Assembly: GCA_039961735.1 (NCBI GenBank)
Contig: JABRVX010000045.1
Coordinates: 1 to 58,640 of the forward strand
Source: Fimbriimonadia bacterium
Lineage (GTDB): Bacteria > Armatimonadota > Fimbriimonadia > Fimbriimonadales > JABRVX01
Direction: 5' to 3'
Length of the DNA stretch: 58,640 nt
In this document: positions 41,004 through 49,313 of the stretch, piece by piece
Position numbering within the stretch: the stretch's first letter is position 1
Layout of the letters: each line of letters opens with the position of its first letter
The notes under the pieces: generated by a model
Told to the model about the DNA's origin: nothing
The model's database searches: none
Seen by the model: the letters and a program-made list of their open reading frames with translations, nothing else
Position numbers and translations under genes: made by a program

Positions 41004-41855
41004 CTATTCGATCAGCCCAGCCTTGCGGGCCGATGCTCGCGCGATCTCCAGGCAGCGCTTCAGCGCATCGCCCTCACCCTTCGGGTCCGGTTCGTACTCC
41101 ACGGCGATCAGGCCCTCGAAGTCGATCTCCTTCGCGGCACGCATTGTCGCGTCCACGTCCAGCTTGCCTTCGCCCAGCACGGTCTCGGTGTCGGCGTCCA
41201 CGTAGTCCTTCAGGTGGATTGCCAGCACCTTCTTGCCGAATGCCCGTAGCGCGCCGACCGGGTCCTCGCCGGAGCGAATGTAGTGACCCGTGTCCACGCA
41301 CGCACCCACCTTGGCCGGCATACCGACGAGCACCCGCTCCACGTCCTCCACGCGGTCGTAACGTGCCTTGGGCCCGTGGTTGTGGATGGCGACGCCGATG
41401 CCGAACTCCTGGACGAGCGCGGACACGCGCTGCATCCCTGCCGGATTAGGGTCGGCGGTCAGGATGGAGATGCCCATCCTCTTGGCGAACTCGAACTGCT
41501 TGCGGTCGGCCTCCGGATCGTCGCCCAGCCCGATCACGCCGTAGTTGGGCATGACCATCTTGGCAGCGGCCAGGGCGTCCTTGGCAGCGTCTGCGGCCTC
41601 GTCGAGCGTGGTCGGGATGTGGCCGGGGAACACCTCCCACGCACTGACCCCGAGCGCCTTCGCCCTCTCCATCGCCTGCTTCCAGGGCAGTCCCCTGAGG
41701 CAGTAACTCTGAATCCCGATATGGACCATCCTGCGCTTCTCCTTTTCCTGTCGCGGTGTAGCCAGGCCGGTGCGCGCCAGTGCAGTCCCGGCCGCAAGGC
41801 ACAGTCCGGCCCGAAGCACGTCGCGCCGGGTCATGCCGGTTCTCTCTTCTCGCAT
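41004..41855 (-). CDS. Sugar phosphate isomerase/epimerase-like TIM barrel, Tat-exported
   Basis: A 283-residue protein of the xylose-isomerase-like TIM-barrel family. It starts with a twin-arginine signal (MTRRDVLRAGLCLAAGTALA), so it is exported folded. Barrel landmarks are HIGIQSYCLRGLPWKQAMER, AWEVFPGHIP, GVAIHNHGPKARYDRVEDVE with metal-ligand His candidates, VGACVDTGHYIRSG and IAVEYEPDPKGEGD. The fold handles sugars and inositol; substrate unknown. It stands alone, convergent with dnaE. Confidence 0.85.
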   Translation of the reverse strand: MREERTGMTRRDVLRAGLCLAAGTALARTGLATPRQEKEKRRMVHIGIQSYCLRGLPWKQAMERAKALGVSAWEVFPGHIPTTLDEAADAAKDALAAAKMVMPNYGVIGLGDDPEADRKQFEFAKRMGISILTADPNPAGMQRVSALVQEFGIGVAIHNHGPKARYDRVEDVERVLVGMPAKVGACVDTGHYIRSGEDPVGALRAFGKKVLAIHLKDYVDADTETVLGEGKLDVDATMRAAKEIDFEGLIAVEYEPDPKGEGDALKRCLEIARASARKAGLIE

Positions 41856-42000
41856 GGCATCCTCCGGTCAAGGGTTCCCTGCCGGCACCGCACCTCCCTG
41901 CCGCCGCCCGCGAATGCAGCCCCCGGGCGGTCCAGAGAGCAGGGCGCCTTCGCGGCCGAGGCCACGGAGGCGCCCAGACGACCCAAGCTGGAATCCAGGC

Positions 42001-42420
42001 CTACGACTCCCGCAGGATCTGCTCCACCTCTTCCGCCGCCTTCACTTCGTCCATGTAGATGTGACTGATGTCGTGCATCGCCCAGTGGTCCTCCTTGAGC
42101 AGTGGCAACACCTCGGCATACGCTGCAGCTGCGCCCTTCTCGGTCGCCAGCGCGTTCTGGAGCATCTCCTTGGCATTCAGGGTGTGCGGAATGGGCGTCG
42201 GGTCCGGCGTCACGGTCGGCACGCCGTCCAGGTGAGCGATGATCCCGCGCACCTTCCCCGCGTGTCCGATGGCCTCCTCGGCCTCTTCCTCGAAGTGGCT
42301 CTTCAGCCACCCAGTGCTGATTCCCCCTACGAACTCGGCGTAATGCGCATAGAGCAGGTGCGCGCGATACTCCCAGGCAAGACACTTATTCAGAAGCTCG
42401 ATGACTTTGCTCTTGTCCAT
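42001..42420 (-). CDS. Ferritin-like di-iron protein (bacterioferritin/Dps-related)
   Basis: A 139-residue four-helix-bundle protein. Iron-ligand patterns are visible: LAWEYRAHLLYAHYAEF (Glu...), then FEEEAEEAIGHAGKVRGII (ExxH), and a second pair in ALATEKGAAAAYAEVLPLL and DEVKAAEEVEQIL. The ATG at 42420 has GGGGGAGG upstream, which fixes the start. Either iron storage or oxidative-stress protection would fit. It lies divergent from the UroD-like gene with 123 bases between. Confidence 0.82.
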   Translation of the reverse strand: MDKSKVIELLNKCLAWEYRAHLLYAHYAEFVGGISTGWLKSHFEEEAEEAIGHAGKVRGIIAHLDGVPTVTPDPTPIPHTLNAKEMLQNALATEKGAAAAYAEVLPLLKEDHWAMHDISHIYMDEVKAAEEVEQILRES

Positions 42421-42543
42421 TCGAAATCCTCCCCCTTTGTATTGGGCAAGATGGTACCAGCTAACCGCGCCGCCGACCAACGCGGCAAGGTCCATTGCAC
42501 TGCGTGTGGACATATGCCGAGTCTTCTGCCAGAATCCCTGGCG

Positions 42544-43644
42544 ATGAAACCCATGACCCCCAAAGAGCGGATGATGACCGCCCTAGACCTCGGCATCCCG
42601 GATCGCGTCCCCGCTTCCGTGCACCAGTGGCAACCGTTCCATCTGAACACCTACCTCGGGGGAATCTCCGATCTCGAGGCCTTCCGCCGTTTCGGATTGG
42701 ACGCCGCCCTACCGCGAAGCCCGATGCTCCCGATGGAGAGCCCCGAATGGGTCACCGAACGGCGCGAGGTCCCTGCTCCCGAAGGCGAACGACGCTTCCT
42801 CACCACCGTCACCACCCCAGGTGGAACGCTGGAGACCCTAGAGGGCGAGAACCCTATCACCCGCTGGACCATCGAGTACCTGGTCAAGAAGCCGGAAGAC
42901 GTGGAGCTGCTGGATAAGTACATGCCGGTCCCCAAGCTCGACAAAGAGGCCTTGGCCCGCGACTACGACGAGTTGGGCGACGACGGCATCATGCGCGGTT
43001 TCGTGTGGGGGTACCAAGGGGGCTGCTGGCAGGACGCCACCTGTCTCATGGGCACCGAGCAGATGATTATGGCTGCTGCCGACGATCCAGACTGGGTCCA
43101 CTACTTTCTCGAAGTACTGTGGCGGAAGAAGGAACGCTTCATCCACGAGAGTCTCGCAGGTGCCAAGTACGACCTGATCGAGACGGGTGGCGGCGCCGCA
43201 TCCTCCACGGTTATCTCCCCGAGGTACTTTCGCGAGTTCTGCATTCCCTACGACCGCAAGATGCACGACTTGCTCCACTCTTACGGCCACAAAGTCGTGT
43301 ATCACACCTGCGGCGGGATGATGCCAATCCTAGAGCTGATCGTGGAGAACGGATGCGACGCCTCCGAGACGCTCACGCCGCCGAGCATGGGAGGGGATGC
43401 GCGTCCCGTGGAACTGAAGCAGCGAATCGGTGACAAGGTTGCACTGATCGGCGGGCTAGATCAGAACACCGTGCTCGAGGTCGGCACGCAGGAGGACGTG
43501 CATCGCCACATCCACGAGCTATTCGATGCATATGGGCCGGGAGGTGGCTACATCATGAGCCCGAGCGACCACTTCTTCCACGTCCCGCCCGAGAATCTGC
43601 AAGCCTACGCAGACGCCGCCCGTGAATGCATCTACGACGGGTAG
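42544..43644 (+). CDS. Uroporphyrinogen decarboxylase-like protein (UroD/MtaA superfamily)
   Basis: A 366-residue UroD-superfamily protein. It begins MTPKERMMTALDLGIPDRVP, the usual start of the methyltransferase-type members, and has VVYHTCGGMMPILELIVENG (His and Cys as in zinc-dependent methyltransferases), ETLTPPSMGGDARPVELKQR and LIGGLDQNTVLEVGTQEDVH. The HxCGG motif favours a corrinoid-type methyltransferase or related enzyme over haem synthesis; no corrinoid protein is adjacent. The ATG at 42544 was chosen; a second ATG three codons later is possible. Confidence 0.82.
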   Translation: MKPMTPKERMMTALDLGIPDRVPASVHQWQPFHLNTYLGGISDLEAFRRFGLDAALPRSPMLPMESPEWVTERREVPAPEGERRFLTTVTTPGGTLETLEGENPITRWTIEYLVKKPEDVELLDKYMPVPKLDKEALARDYDELGDDGIMRGFVWGYQGGCWQDATCLMGTEQMIMAAADDPDWVHYFLEVLWRKKERFIHESLAGAKYDLIETGGGAASSTVISPRYFREFCIPYDRKMHDLLHSYGHKVVYHTCGGMMPILELIVENGCDASETLTPPSMGGDARPVELKQRIGDKVALIGGLDQNTVLEVGTQEDVHRHIHELFDAYGPGGGYIMSPSDHFFHVPPENLQAYADAARECIYDG

Positions 43645-43708
43645 TCAGGCAGACGGGCGATGCCTCCACCGCACGCGGCAGAGGCATCGGATTCCCGTTC
43701 ACTCAGGA

Positions 43709-44587
43709 CTAAGCGGCGCGAAGGCTATTGACGAACTCCTCGGAATCGCGAATCTTCTCTTTAATCTCTGCGGATATCTCGGACAGGTCCTCGGGTGTCA
43801 ACTTGGCCCAGGCCAACGCGTCGGGAAGCACACTGCTAACCTCGGAAAGTTCGTGGGCGTCGAGATCGCTGGTCAGGCTATCGCTGATGTGCACACAGGC
43901 GCACAGCGGGAAGTACTCGTCGTTACCCAGGGGGCCGTGGTGACGCTCGATGACCGCGAGCAGTGGCTGAGGAAAATGCCAGTGGTTACCCAGCATCACA
44001 CCGATCTCAGGATGGTCAATCCCCAGGAGCTCCCGCTCCGCCTCGTGCGTGGGGATGCCTTTTTGCGCCGACAGCTCCGTCGTCTCCGTGAAGAAGCTGA
44101 AGAAGTATCCTAATAAGAACAGCCTGCCCAGGTCGTGCAGCAGGCCGCCCGTGAACGCTTCGTCCATCATGTCGCGACCCAAGTCGAGCTTTCGGGCAAT
44201 GGCGGCGGCTCCCGCACCGGTTCCGAGCGAGTGGCGCCAGAACTGCTTCTGATGCTCGGCCATGTGAGGCATGCGCGCCTTGACGAGGCTCATGGCGGCC
44301 ACACTGAGGGTCAGGTTCCGGAGCTGCTTCACGCCCAGAACCATCACTGCATGGCTAATGGTGGAAACCTTGCCTGCAGCCCCGTAGAATGCCGAGTTGA
44401 CCACCCTGAGGATCTTGCCGGCCAGCGCCTGATCGGTGCTGATGGCGCGTTCGAGGTCGCCCGCAGTACTCGTCTTGCTGTCCGTCAGCTCCAACACGCG
44501 TGCCACCACCTCGGGCAGCGCTGGGAGGTCGCCCACGCACCGGTTCACATGAAGTCGAAGTGCCTCTTTGTCTATGTTGAATCCCAT
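43709..44587 (-). CDS. HDOD-domain signalling protein
   Basis: A 292-residue protein with an HDOD domain at residues 10-210: CVGDLPALPEVVARVLELTD, STDQALAGKILRVVNSAFYG and FTGGLLHDLGRLFLLGYFFS. It keeps an HD pair in GLLHDLG but lacks the full metal-binding set of an active HD-GYP enzyme, so a regulatory role is more likely. The C-terminal 70 residues are helical (TPEDLSEISAEIKEKIRDSE). It follows cheA with no gap, making it the last gene of the cheW-cheA-HDOD operon. Confidence 0.88.
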   Translation of the reverse strand: MGFNIDKEALRLHVNRCVGDLPALPEVVARVLELTDSKTSTAGDLERAISTDQALAGKILRVVNSAFYGAAGKVSTISHAVMVLGVKQLRNLTLSVAAMSLVKARMPHMAEHQKQFWRHSLGTGAGAAAIARKLDLGRDMMDEAFTGGLLHDLGRLFLLGYFFSFFTETTELSAQKGIPTHEAERELLGIDHPEIGVMLGNHWHFPQPLLAVIERHHGPLGNDEYFPLCACVHISDSLTSDLDAHELSEVSSVLPDALAWAKLTPEDLSEISAEIKEKIRDSEEFVNSLRAA

Positions 44588-46516
44588 TTAGCCCCCAAGA
44601 ACTTCTTTCGCTAGACCGGCAACATCTAAGATGAGTCCGACACTGCCGTCTCCCAGTATCGTCGCACCGGCAACACCCGAGGTCCTCCCGATTAACGCAC
44701 CCAGCGGTTTGATGACCACGTCCTCGTCACCCAGAGCTCGGTCCACGATCAGTCCGAACCTCTGCTCTGCTGTACCAAGAACCACGACTTCTGCACCCTG
44801 CACGGGCTTACGGCCCGCGGCGCCATCCACACCCTTGTCCAGCCCCAGCAAATCTGCCGCCGATACCAACGGCACCGTCAGGCCCCGATGGTGCAGGACC
44901 CAATTGCCCTGCACCCGATGCACTTCGGCGGAAGCCGGGCGCACCGTCTCCACCACGTTTCGCACTGGAATCACGAACACCGTCGGGCCCACCATCACCA
45001 AAAGACCCCGCGCGATTGCTAGTGTCAACGGCAGGTGCAGAGTGAAGGTCGTTCCAAGGCCAGAAACCGAGTCGACTGCGATGACCCCCCCCAACTGCTG
45101 TAAGTTGTTCCGAACGATGTCCATTCCGACTCCGCGTCCAGAAACCTCACTGACCGCCTCCGCAGTGCTCACGCCACTCTGGAACACGAGCCGACAAGCC
45201 TCGGCATGGGACAGCCGCTCGGCTGCATCCGGCGTCAGGATTCCTGCCTCCACGCACCTACCTCTGAGTTTTTCCGCATCAATGCCCGCCCCGTCATCTG
45301 CAATGTCCACAATGATGTGGCCGCACTCGTGGCGCGCTGAGACGCGGATGGTGCCTGTCTCGGGCTTGCCCGCAGCCCTGCGCTGCTCTGGCGGCTCGAT
45401 CCCGTGGTCTACGCTGTTCCGGACCAAGTGAAGTAACGGGTCACCGATGGCCTCGATGACAGATCGGTCCACTTCGGTCTCCTCCCCATCTAGGGTGAGC
45501 GAGACCCGCTTGCCGGTCTTGCGTGCTATGTCACGAACCGCCCGTGGCAGCCTCTGAAACACGGTGCCAATCGGCAGCATCCGCGCCTTCGTCACCTGCT
45601 CTTGCAGTGCCTCGGTAATGCGTCCGAACCTGTCCACCACCTCGACCAGCGACTCGACCTCTGGGTCTCGACCATACCGAGCGGCAACCGACCGGCCGAG
45701 GCTTCCCAGGCGGGACCGCTCTACCACCAGCTCCCCGGCGAGGTTAATCAGCGCGTCCAACTTGCCTACGTCCACACGCACCGTGCTCGAGATCTCCTGA
45801 CGCAGTCGGTCAGCGGGCGCTGGAGGGGCGGGTGTGGGTTTCGGCGACAAGGGTGAGGCAGTGATCACACTCACATCCGCTACTCCGGGTACCGCTCCTA
45901 GCTTGGCGCGTACTTCCTCTGCAGTCCTTTCCGTGCGAAGGTTCACGGAGAACCGTCCGCCAAACCGCTCCTGCTCCATCTCCTCCTCGGCGGGCGTGGT
46001 GCCGAGCACGGTTCCCATCTCGCCCAAAACGGTGATGCACAAGAACGCTCGCAGGTACGGCATCTCACAATCGTCCCGGAGCACGACCGTTACGGTGAAC
46101 GCAGCTTCCGACGAAGGAACCGAGGCCTCTCCAGCCGCGCAGGCGCGCAGCGCAGCGAGCACTTCGTCCGTCGCCACGCCATCTCCCGAGCCGGAGGAGA
46201 TTGACTCGTGCATCAGCTTGAGGGCGTCCAAGCAATGCAGCAGCACGTCGGCGATGTCGTGGGTGAAGGGTAGCGCACCTCCCCGTACCCGGTCCAGCAC
46301 GTTCTCCATCTCGTGGGTCAGCTCCGCGAGGTTCTGGAAGCCCATCGCGCGCGAAGAGCCCTTCACAGTATGCGCGGCGCGAAACATGGCCTGGATTCGC
46401 TCCGGGCACGGGTCCTGCTCCAGAGCAAGGATCTCTCGCTCCAGGACTGCAATCTGCTCAGCGCACTCCTCGAGGAAGAGATCGAGGTACTGGGCCGTGT
46501 CTGGATTCGGGACCAT
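44588..46516 (-). CDS. cheA: Chemotaxis-type sensor histidine kinase CheA
   Basis: A 642-residue CheA. P1 Hpt domain with the phosphorylated His in FRAAHTVKGSSRAMGF (about 49); a 90-residue divergent P2-like piece (about 140-225); P3 dimerisation helices (VDVGKLDALINLAGELVVER); P4 ATPase with N box LLHLVRNSVDHGIEPP, DDGAGIDAEKLRG and GRGVGMDIVRNNLQQLGG; P5 CheW-like regulatory domain at the C-terminus. The predicted kinase is intact. No receptor, cheY, cheR or cheB gene is in the window, so the output may be twitching, gene regulation or the HDOD partner. Confidence 0.95.
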   Translation of the reverse strand: MVPNPDTAQYLDLFLEECAEQIAVLEREILALEQDPCPERIQAMFRAAHTVKGSSRAMGFQNLAELTHEMENVLDRVRGGALPFTHDIADVLLHCLDALKLMHESISSGSGDGVATDEVLAALRACAAGEASVPSSEAAFTVTVVLRDDCEMPYLRAFLCITVLGEMGTVLGTTPAEEEMEQERFGGRFSVNLRTERTAEEVRAKLGAVPGVADVSVITASPLSPKPTPAPPAPADRLRQEISSTVRVDVGKLDALINLAGELVVERSRLGSLGRSVAARYGRDPEVESLVEVVDRFGRITEALQEQVTKARMLPIGTVFQRLPRAVRDIARKTGKRVSLTLDGEETEVDRSVIEAIGDPLLHLVRNSVDHGIEPPEQRRAAGKPETGTIRVSARHECGHIIVDIADDGAGIDAEKLRGRCVEAGILTPDAAERLSHAEACRLVFQSGVSTAEAVSEVSGRGVGMDIVRNNLQQLGGVIAVDSVSGLGTTFTLHLPLTLAIARGLLVMVGPTVFVIPVRNVVETVRPASAEVHRVQGNWVLHHRGLTVPLVSAADLLGLDKGVDGAAGRKPVQGAEVVVLGTAEQRFGLIVDRALGDEDVVIKPLGALIGRTSGVAGATILGDGSVGLILDVAGLAKEVLGG

Positions 46517-46524
46517 CGGAGCGG

Positions 46525-46977
46525 TTAGCTGCTACTCGTGGCGAGTGCCCGGTCCACGTCCAGGAGGCTGATGAGCGATCTCTCCTTCCGTGCGATGGCA
46601 AGCACATGGCTACTGCTGTCGCCGGTTGCCAGCTTGGGCGCTTCCTCGATCATCTCCTTGGGCACCGTGAGCACCTCGGTCACCGCGTCCACCAGAAGCC
46701 CGACGTGCCCGTCACACGCGTCAACCACGATGATTCTCGTGGCGTCGCTCGGCGTGTTCGGCCCCAAGCCGAGACGCCAACTTAGGTCGACGATGGGAAT
46801 GGTCTGACCCCGCAAGTTGATCAGGCCCTTCACGTGATCGGGTGCTTTCGGGACGGGTGTTACGTCCCGATTGCGTATGATCTCCTGCACGCGAAAGATG
46901 TCCACACCGAACAATTCGCCCGCAAGCTCGAACACCACGATCTGGATGCCGCTTTCCAGCACCTGGACTTCCGACAC
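46525..46977 (-). CDS. cheW: Chemotaxis coupling protein CheW
   Basis: A 150-residue CheW that links receptors to CheA. Core pattern: IQIVVFELAGELFGVDIFRV, VTPVPKAPDHVKGLINLRGQ and TIPIVDLSWRLGLG. The GTG at 46977 was chosen because GGAGG lies 5 bases upstream; an ATG seven codons earlier (46998) is possible. It precedes cheA by 8 bases and is divergent from the glycoside hydrolase gene with about 100 bases between. Confidence 0.93.
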   Translation of the reverse strand: MSEVQVLESGIQIVVFELAGELFGVDIFRVQEIIRNRDVTPVPKAPDHVKGLINLRGQTIPIVDLSWRLGLGPNTPSDATRIIVVDACDGHVGLLVDAVTEVLTVPKEMIEEAPKLATGDSSSHVLAIARKERSLISLLDVDRALATSSS

Positions 46978-47083
46978 GTCCCCCTCCCACAGCGCCATAA
47001 TGGCAAGAAGTGCGGCGCGGCAAAGCACCGCACACTCGAATTCTCGGCCAAGGGCCGAGGCGTCCTCACGGAGTGAAGTTCAT

Positions 47084-48250
47084 TTGCGAAACGAAGATCA
47101 ATCGTCACGAAGACTCTGGACACGGGGGATAATCGGCCTGGCGATGGCCTTGTTGTGCGTCGGTGCGGGCAAAGACGCGGACGCAGGAGCCGCAAACGCA
47201 AGCAGCAAGGAGGTCCGCGCGCTCTGGGTAGTCCGAACGAGCATCACCAGCCCGGCGAAGGTCACCAATCTCGTTCGGCGCGCTGTGGATACCGGGTTCA
47301 ACACCCTACTCGTTCAGGTGCGGGGCCGAGGAGATTCCTACTTCCTCGGTGGCACCGAACCGAGAGCCGAAGATCTGGCCGCCCAATCGAGCAACTTCGA
47401 CCCGCTAGCCGCGGTTCTGGATGCCGCGGGCAAGAACGGACTGAGCGTTCACGCGTGGGTGAACGTGAACTACGTGTGGAGCGGCAATAAGCTGCCTCTG
47501 GACCCCTCGCACTTGGTGAACGCAAAGCCGGAGTGGCTAGCAATGGATTCGGACGGCGTGCGCCCGAAGACCTCGGGCCGTGTCGAGGGTGCCTATACGT
47601 GCCCGTCCGACCCCGAGGTGAGAGCGCACATCCGCTCGGTGATCAGGGACCTGGTCGCCCGCTACCGACTAGACGGTATCCACCTAGACTACATCCGTTA
47701 TCCGAACGAGCACTACTGCTACTGCCCCGGATGCATCGAACGCTTCAAGCAATACCTCGGCGATGCCGCAAAGGGGATCGCCGTCCCTGACACCCCCAAG
47801 CGCTTCGCCACGCAGTGGACGGATTGGCGAAGGGAGCAGATATCCGCGCTCGTCCGCGACATCCGAGATGACCTCTCGAAAACCGGCGTTGCGCTGACGG
47901 CGGCCGTCTGGGTAGATGTGAAGAGGGCTCGCGATACCAAGTTCCAGGACTGGCCCCGCTGGTGCAAGGAAGGCTGGCTGGACGCCGTGCTGCCTATGAA
48001 CTATGCAGTGGACGAGGCAACGTATCGCGAGCTCGCCGAGGAAGCGATGCGACAGGCAGGTACTACCCAGGTCTGGATGGGCATCGGCGCCTGGAGGCTC
48101 GAGCCCGAGGAGAACGTCAAGCGGATCCGCATCGCACGACAGTTGGGCGCCGCTGGTGTCAGTCTCTTCTCTTATGGCGGCCTGACGAACGAGGGGACTT
48201 CCGAGAAGAAACTCACCGCTCTGCGGGAAGTATTCGGTACGGAACGGTGA
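47084..48250 (+). CDS. Glycoside hydrolase family 10-like (DUF187/GHL10) secreted protein
   Basis: A 388-residue protein. The TTG at 47084 gives a signal peptide (RRLWTRGIIGLAMALLCVGA). The rest is a TIM barrel of the GHL10 type: EVRALWVVRTSITSPAKVTN, GFNTLLVQVRGRGDSYFLGG, RYRLDGIHLDYIRYPNEHY (putative catalytic Asp), then LTAAVWVDVK and LDAVLPMNYAVDE. A CYCPGC motif after the active-site strand may bind metal or form a disulfide. By family it probably cleaves a cell-wall or exopolysaccharide glycan; substrate unknown. It overlaps the next start (GTGA), so the two are coupled. Confidence 0.87.
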   Translation: MRNEDQSSRRLWTRGIIGLAMALLCVGAGKDADAGAANASSKEVRALWVVRTSITSPAKVTNLVRRAVDTGFNTLLVQVRGRGDSYFLGGTEPRAEDLAAQSSNFDPLAAVLDAAGKNGLSVHAWVNVNYVWSGNKLPLDPSHLVNAKPEWLAMDSDGVRPKTSGRVEGAYTCPSDPEVRAHIRSVIRDLVARYRLDGIHLDYIRYPNEHYCYCPGCIERFKQYLGDAAKGIAVPDTPKRFATQWTDWRREQISALVRDIRDDLSKTGVALTAAVWVDVKRARDTKFQDWPRWCKEGWLDAVLPMNYAVDEATYRELAEEAMRQAGTTQVWMGIGAWRLEPEENVKRIRIARQLGAAGVSLFSYGGLTNEGTSEKKLTALREVFGTER

Positions 48251-49266
48251 CGGGCGAACGAGTCGAGGCAATCCTACGTGAAGGCCTCGAACAAGGCGTC
48301 TTCTCCGCCGCTGCCTGTTCGCTCAGCAGACCCGCAAAGAACGGTCAGGCCGAGCGCACCGAGTGGTACTTCGGAGAGGCGTCTGCCGACACTTTGTTCG
48401 ACCTCGCTTCGCTCACGAAACCCGTGGCGACCGCTGTCGCGCTGCTGCGCCTCGTCGAGATGGGGCGCCTCGCCCTCACCGACCCAGTCTCCGACTGGCT
48501 GCCCGAGTGCCGGCACCTCGGCACCGCCTCCGTCTTTCACCTGGCAACCCACACGGGGGGGCTCCCGGCCTGGAAGCCGCTGTACGAAGCCGACGACCCG
48601 CTGCGCGCAGCCTTCCACATTCCCCTAGAGCGACTTCCGGGCTTGGGCTACAACTACAGCGACATAGGCTACATCCTTCTCGGGGTCATTCTGGAACGTG
48701 CCGGGGGCGAGCCTTTGTCTTGCCTGTGTCGCCGACTGGTGTTCGAGCCGCTGGGCATGGCGCGAACAGGGTTCCTGCCCCCGAACACGCAGTCGGCCGC
48801 GCCAACGTCGAATTGCACCTGGCGAGAGGGCCAAACGCTGTGCGGAGTGCCGCACGACGCAAACGCCACCGCGCTCGGAGGTGTCGCTGGTCATGCCGGG
48901 CTGTTTGCGACCCTTGCCGATATCGCCTCATTCGCCGAAGCGCTGCTTCCCGGCGCACCGCACCCGGTCCTGGCATCGCGGGGCGGCATGGACAACCTAG
49001 TCCGCAACGTGATCGAGGGGTTAGGGAATCAATCTGTAGGTTTCTTTACACACGGGAACCCCCTACTTCCCGACGTGCAGATGTTCGGAGCGTCGGCCAT
49101 CGGGCACAGTGGCTTCACCGGTACCGCCATGCTCATCAACCCCGATCGTGGTCCCGCAGCGGTGCTCCTTACCAACCGTGTGCACTGCGATCCGGAGGGT
49201 GACCGCTATCGCCGATTCCGCCGTCGTCTGATGAGCACATTGGCCGCCTCGCCGGAGCCGCGCTAG
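48247..49266 (+). CDS. Serine beta-lactamase-like hydrolase (class C / penicillin-binding fold)
   Basis: A 339-residue protein. The nucleophile is in LASLTKPVATAV (SxxK, about residue 56), the YxN motif in GLGYNYSDIGYILLG (about 137) and the third, HSGFTGTAM, replaces KTG with HSG. It has no signal peptide, so it is probably cytoplasmic, or the true start lies elsewhere. Family members are esterases, D-amino-acid peptidases or transpeptidase-like; antibiotic resistance should not be assumed. The GTG start overlaps the glycoside hydrolase stop. Confidence 0.85.
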   Translation: MTGERVEAILREGLEQGVFSAAACSLSRPAKNGQAERTEWYFGEASADTLFDLASLTKPVATAVALLRLVEMGRLALTDPVSDWLPECRHLGTASVFHLATHTGGLPAWKPLYEADDPLRAAFHIPLERLPGLGYNYSDIGYILLGVILERAGGEPLSCLCRRLVFEPLGMARTGFLPPNTQSAAPTSNCTWREGQTLCGVPHDANATALGGVAGHAGLFATLADIASFAEALLPGAPHPVLASRGGMDNLVRNVIEGLGNQSVGFFTHGNPLLPDVQMFGASAIGHSGFTGTAMLINPDRGPAAVLLTNRVHCDPEGDRYRRFRRRLMSTLAASPEPR

Positions 49267-49313
49267 CGACCGCGGCCACCGGCAAGCCCACTACTTCGCG
49301 AGCCGAAGTAGCG

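Noticed and set aside
41770-42543. 5' extension of the UroD-like gene by 258 codons
   Set aside because: The family start (MTPKERMMTALDLG) fits the ATG at 42544; the upstream part is antisense to the isomerase and ferritin-like genes.
48247-49266. Antibiotic-resistance beta-lactamase
   Set aside because: The SxxK and YxN motifs are shared by many esterases and peptidases; there is no signal peptide and the third motif is HSG, so resistance is not supported.
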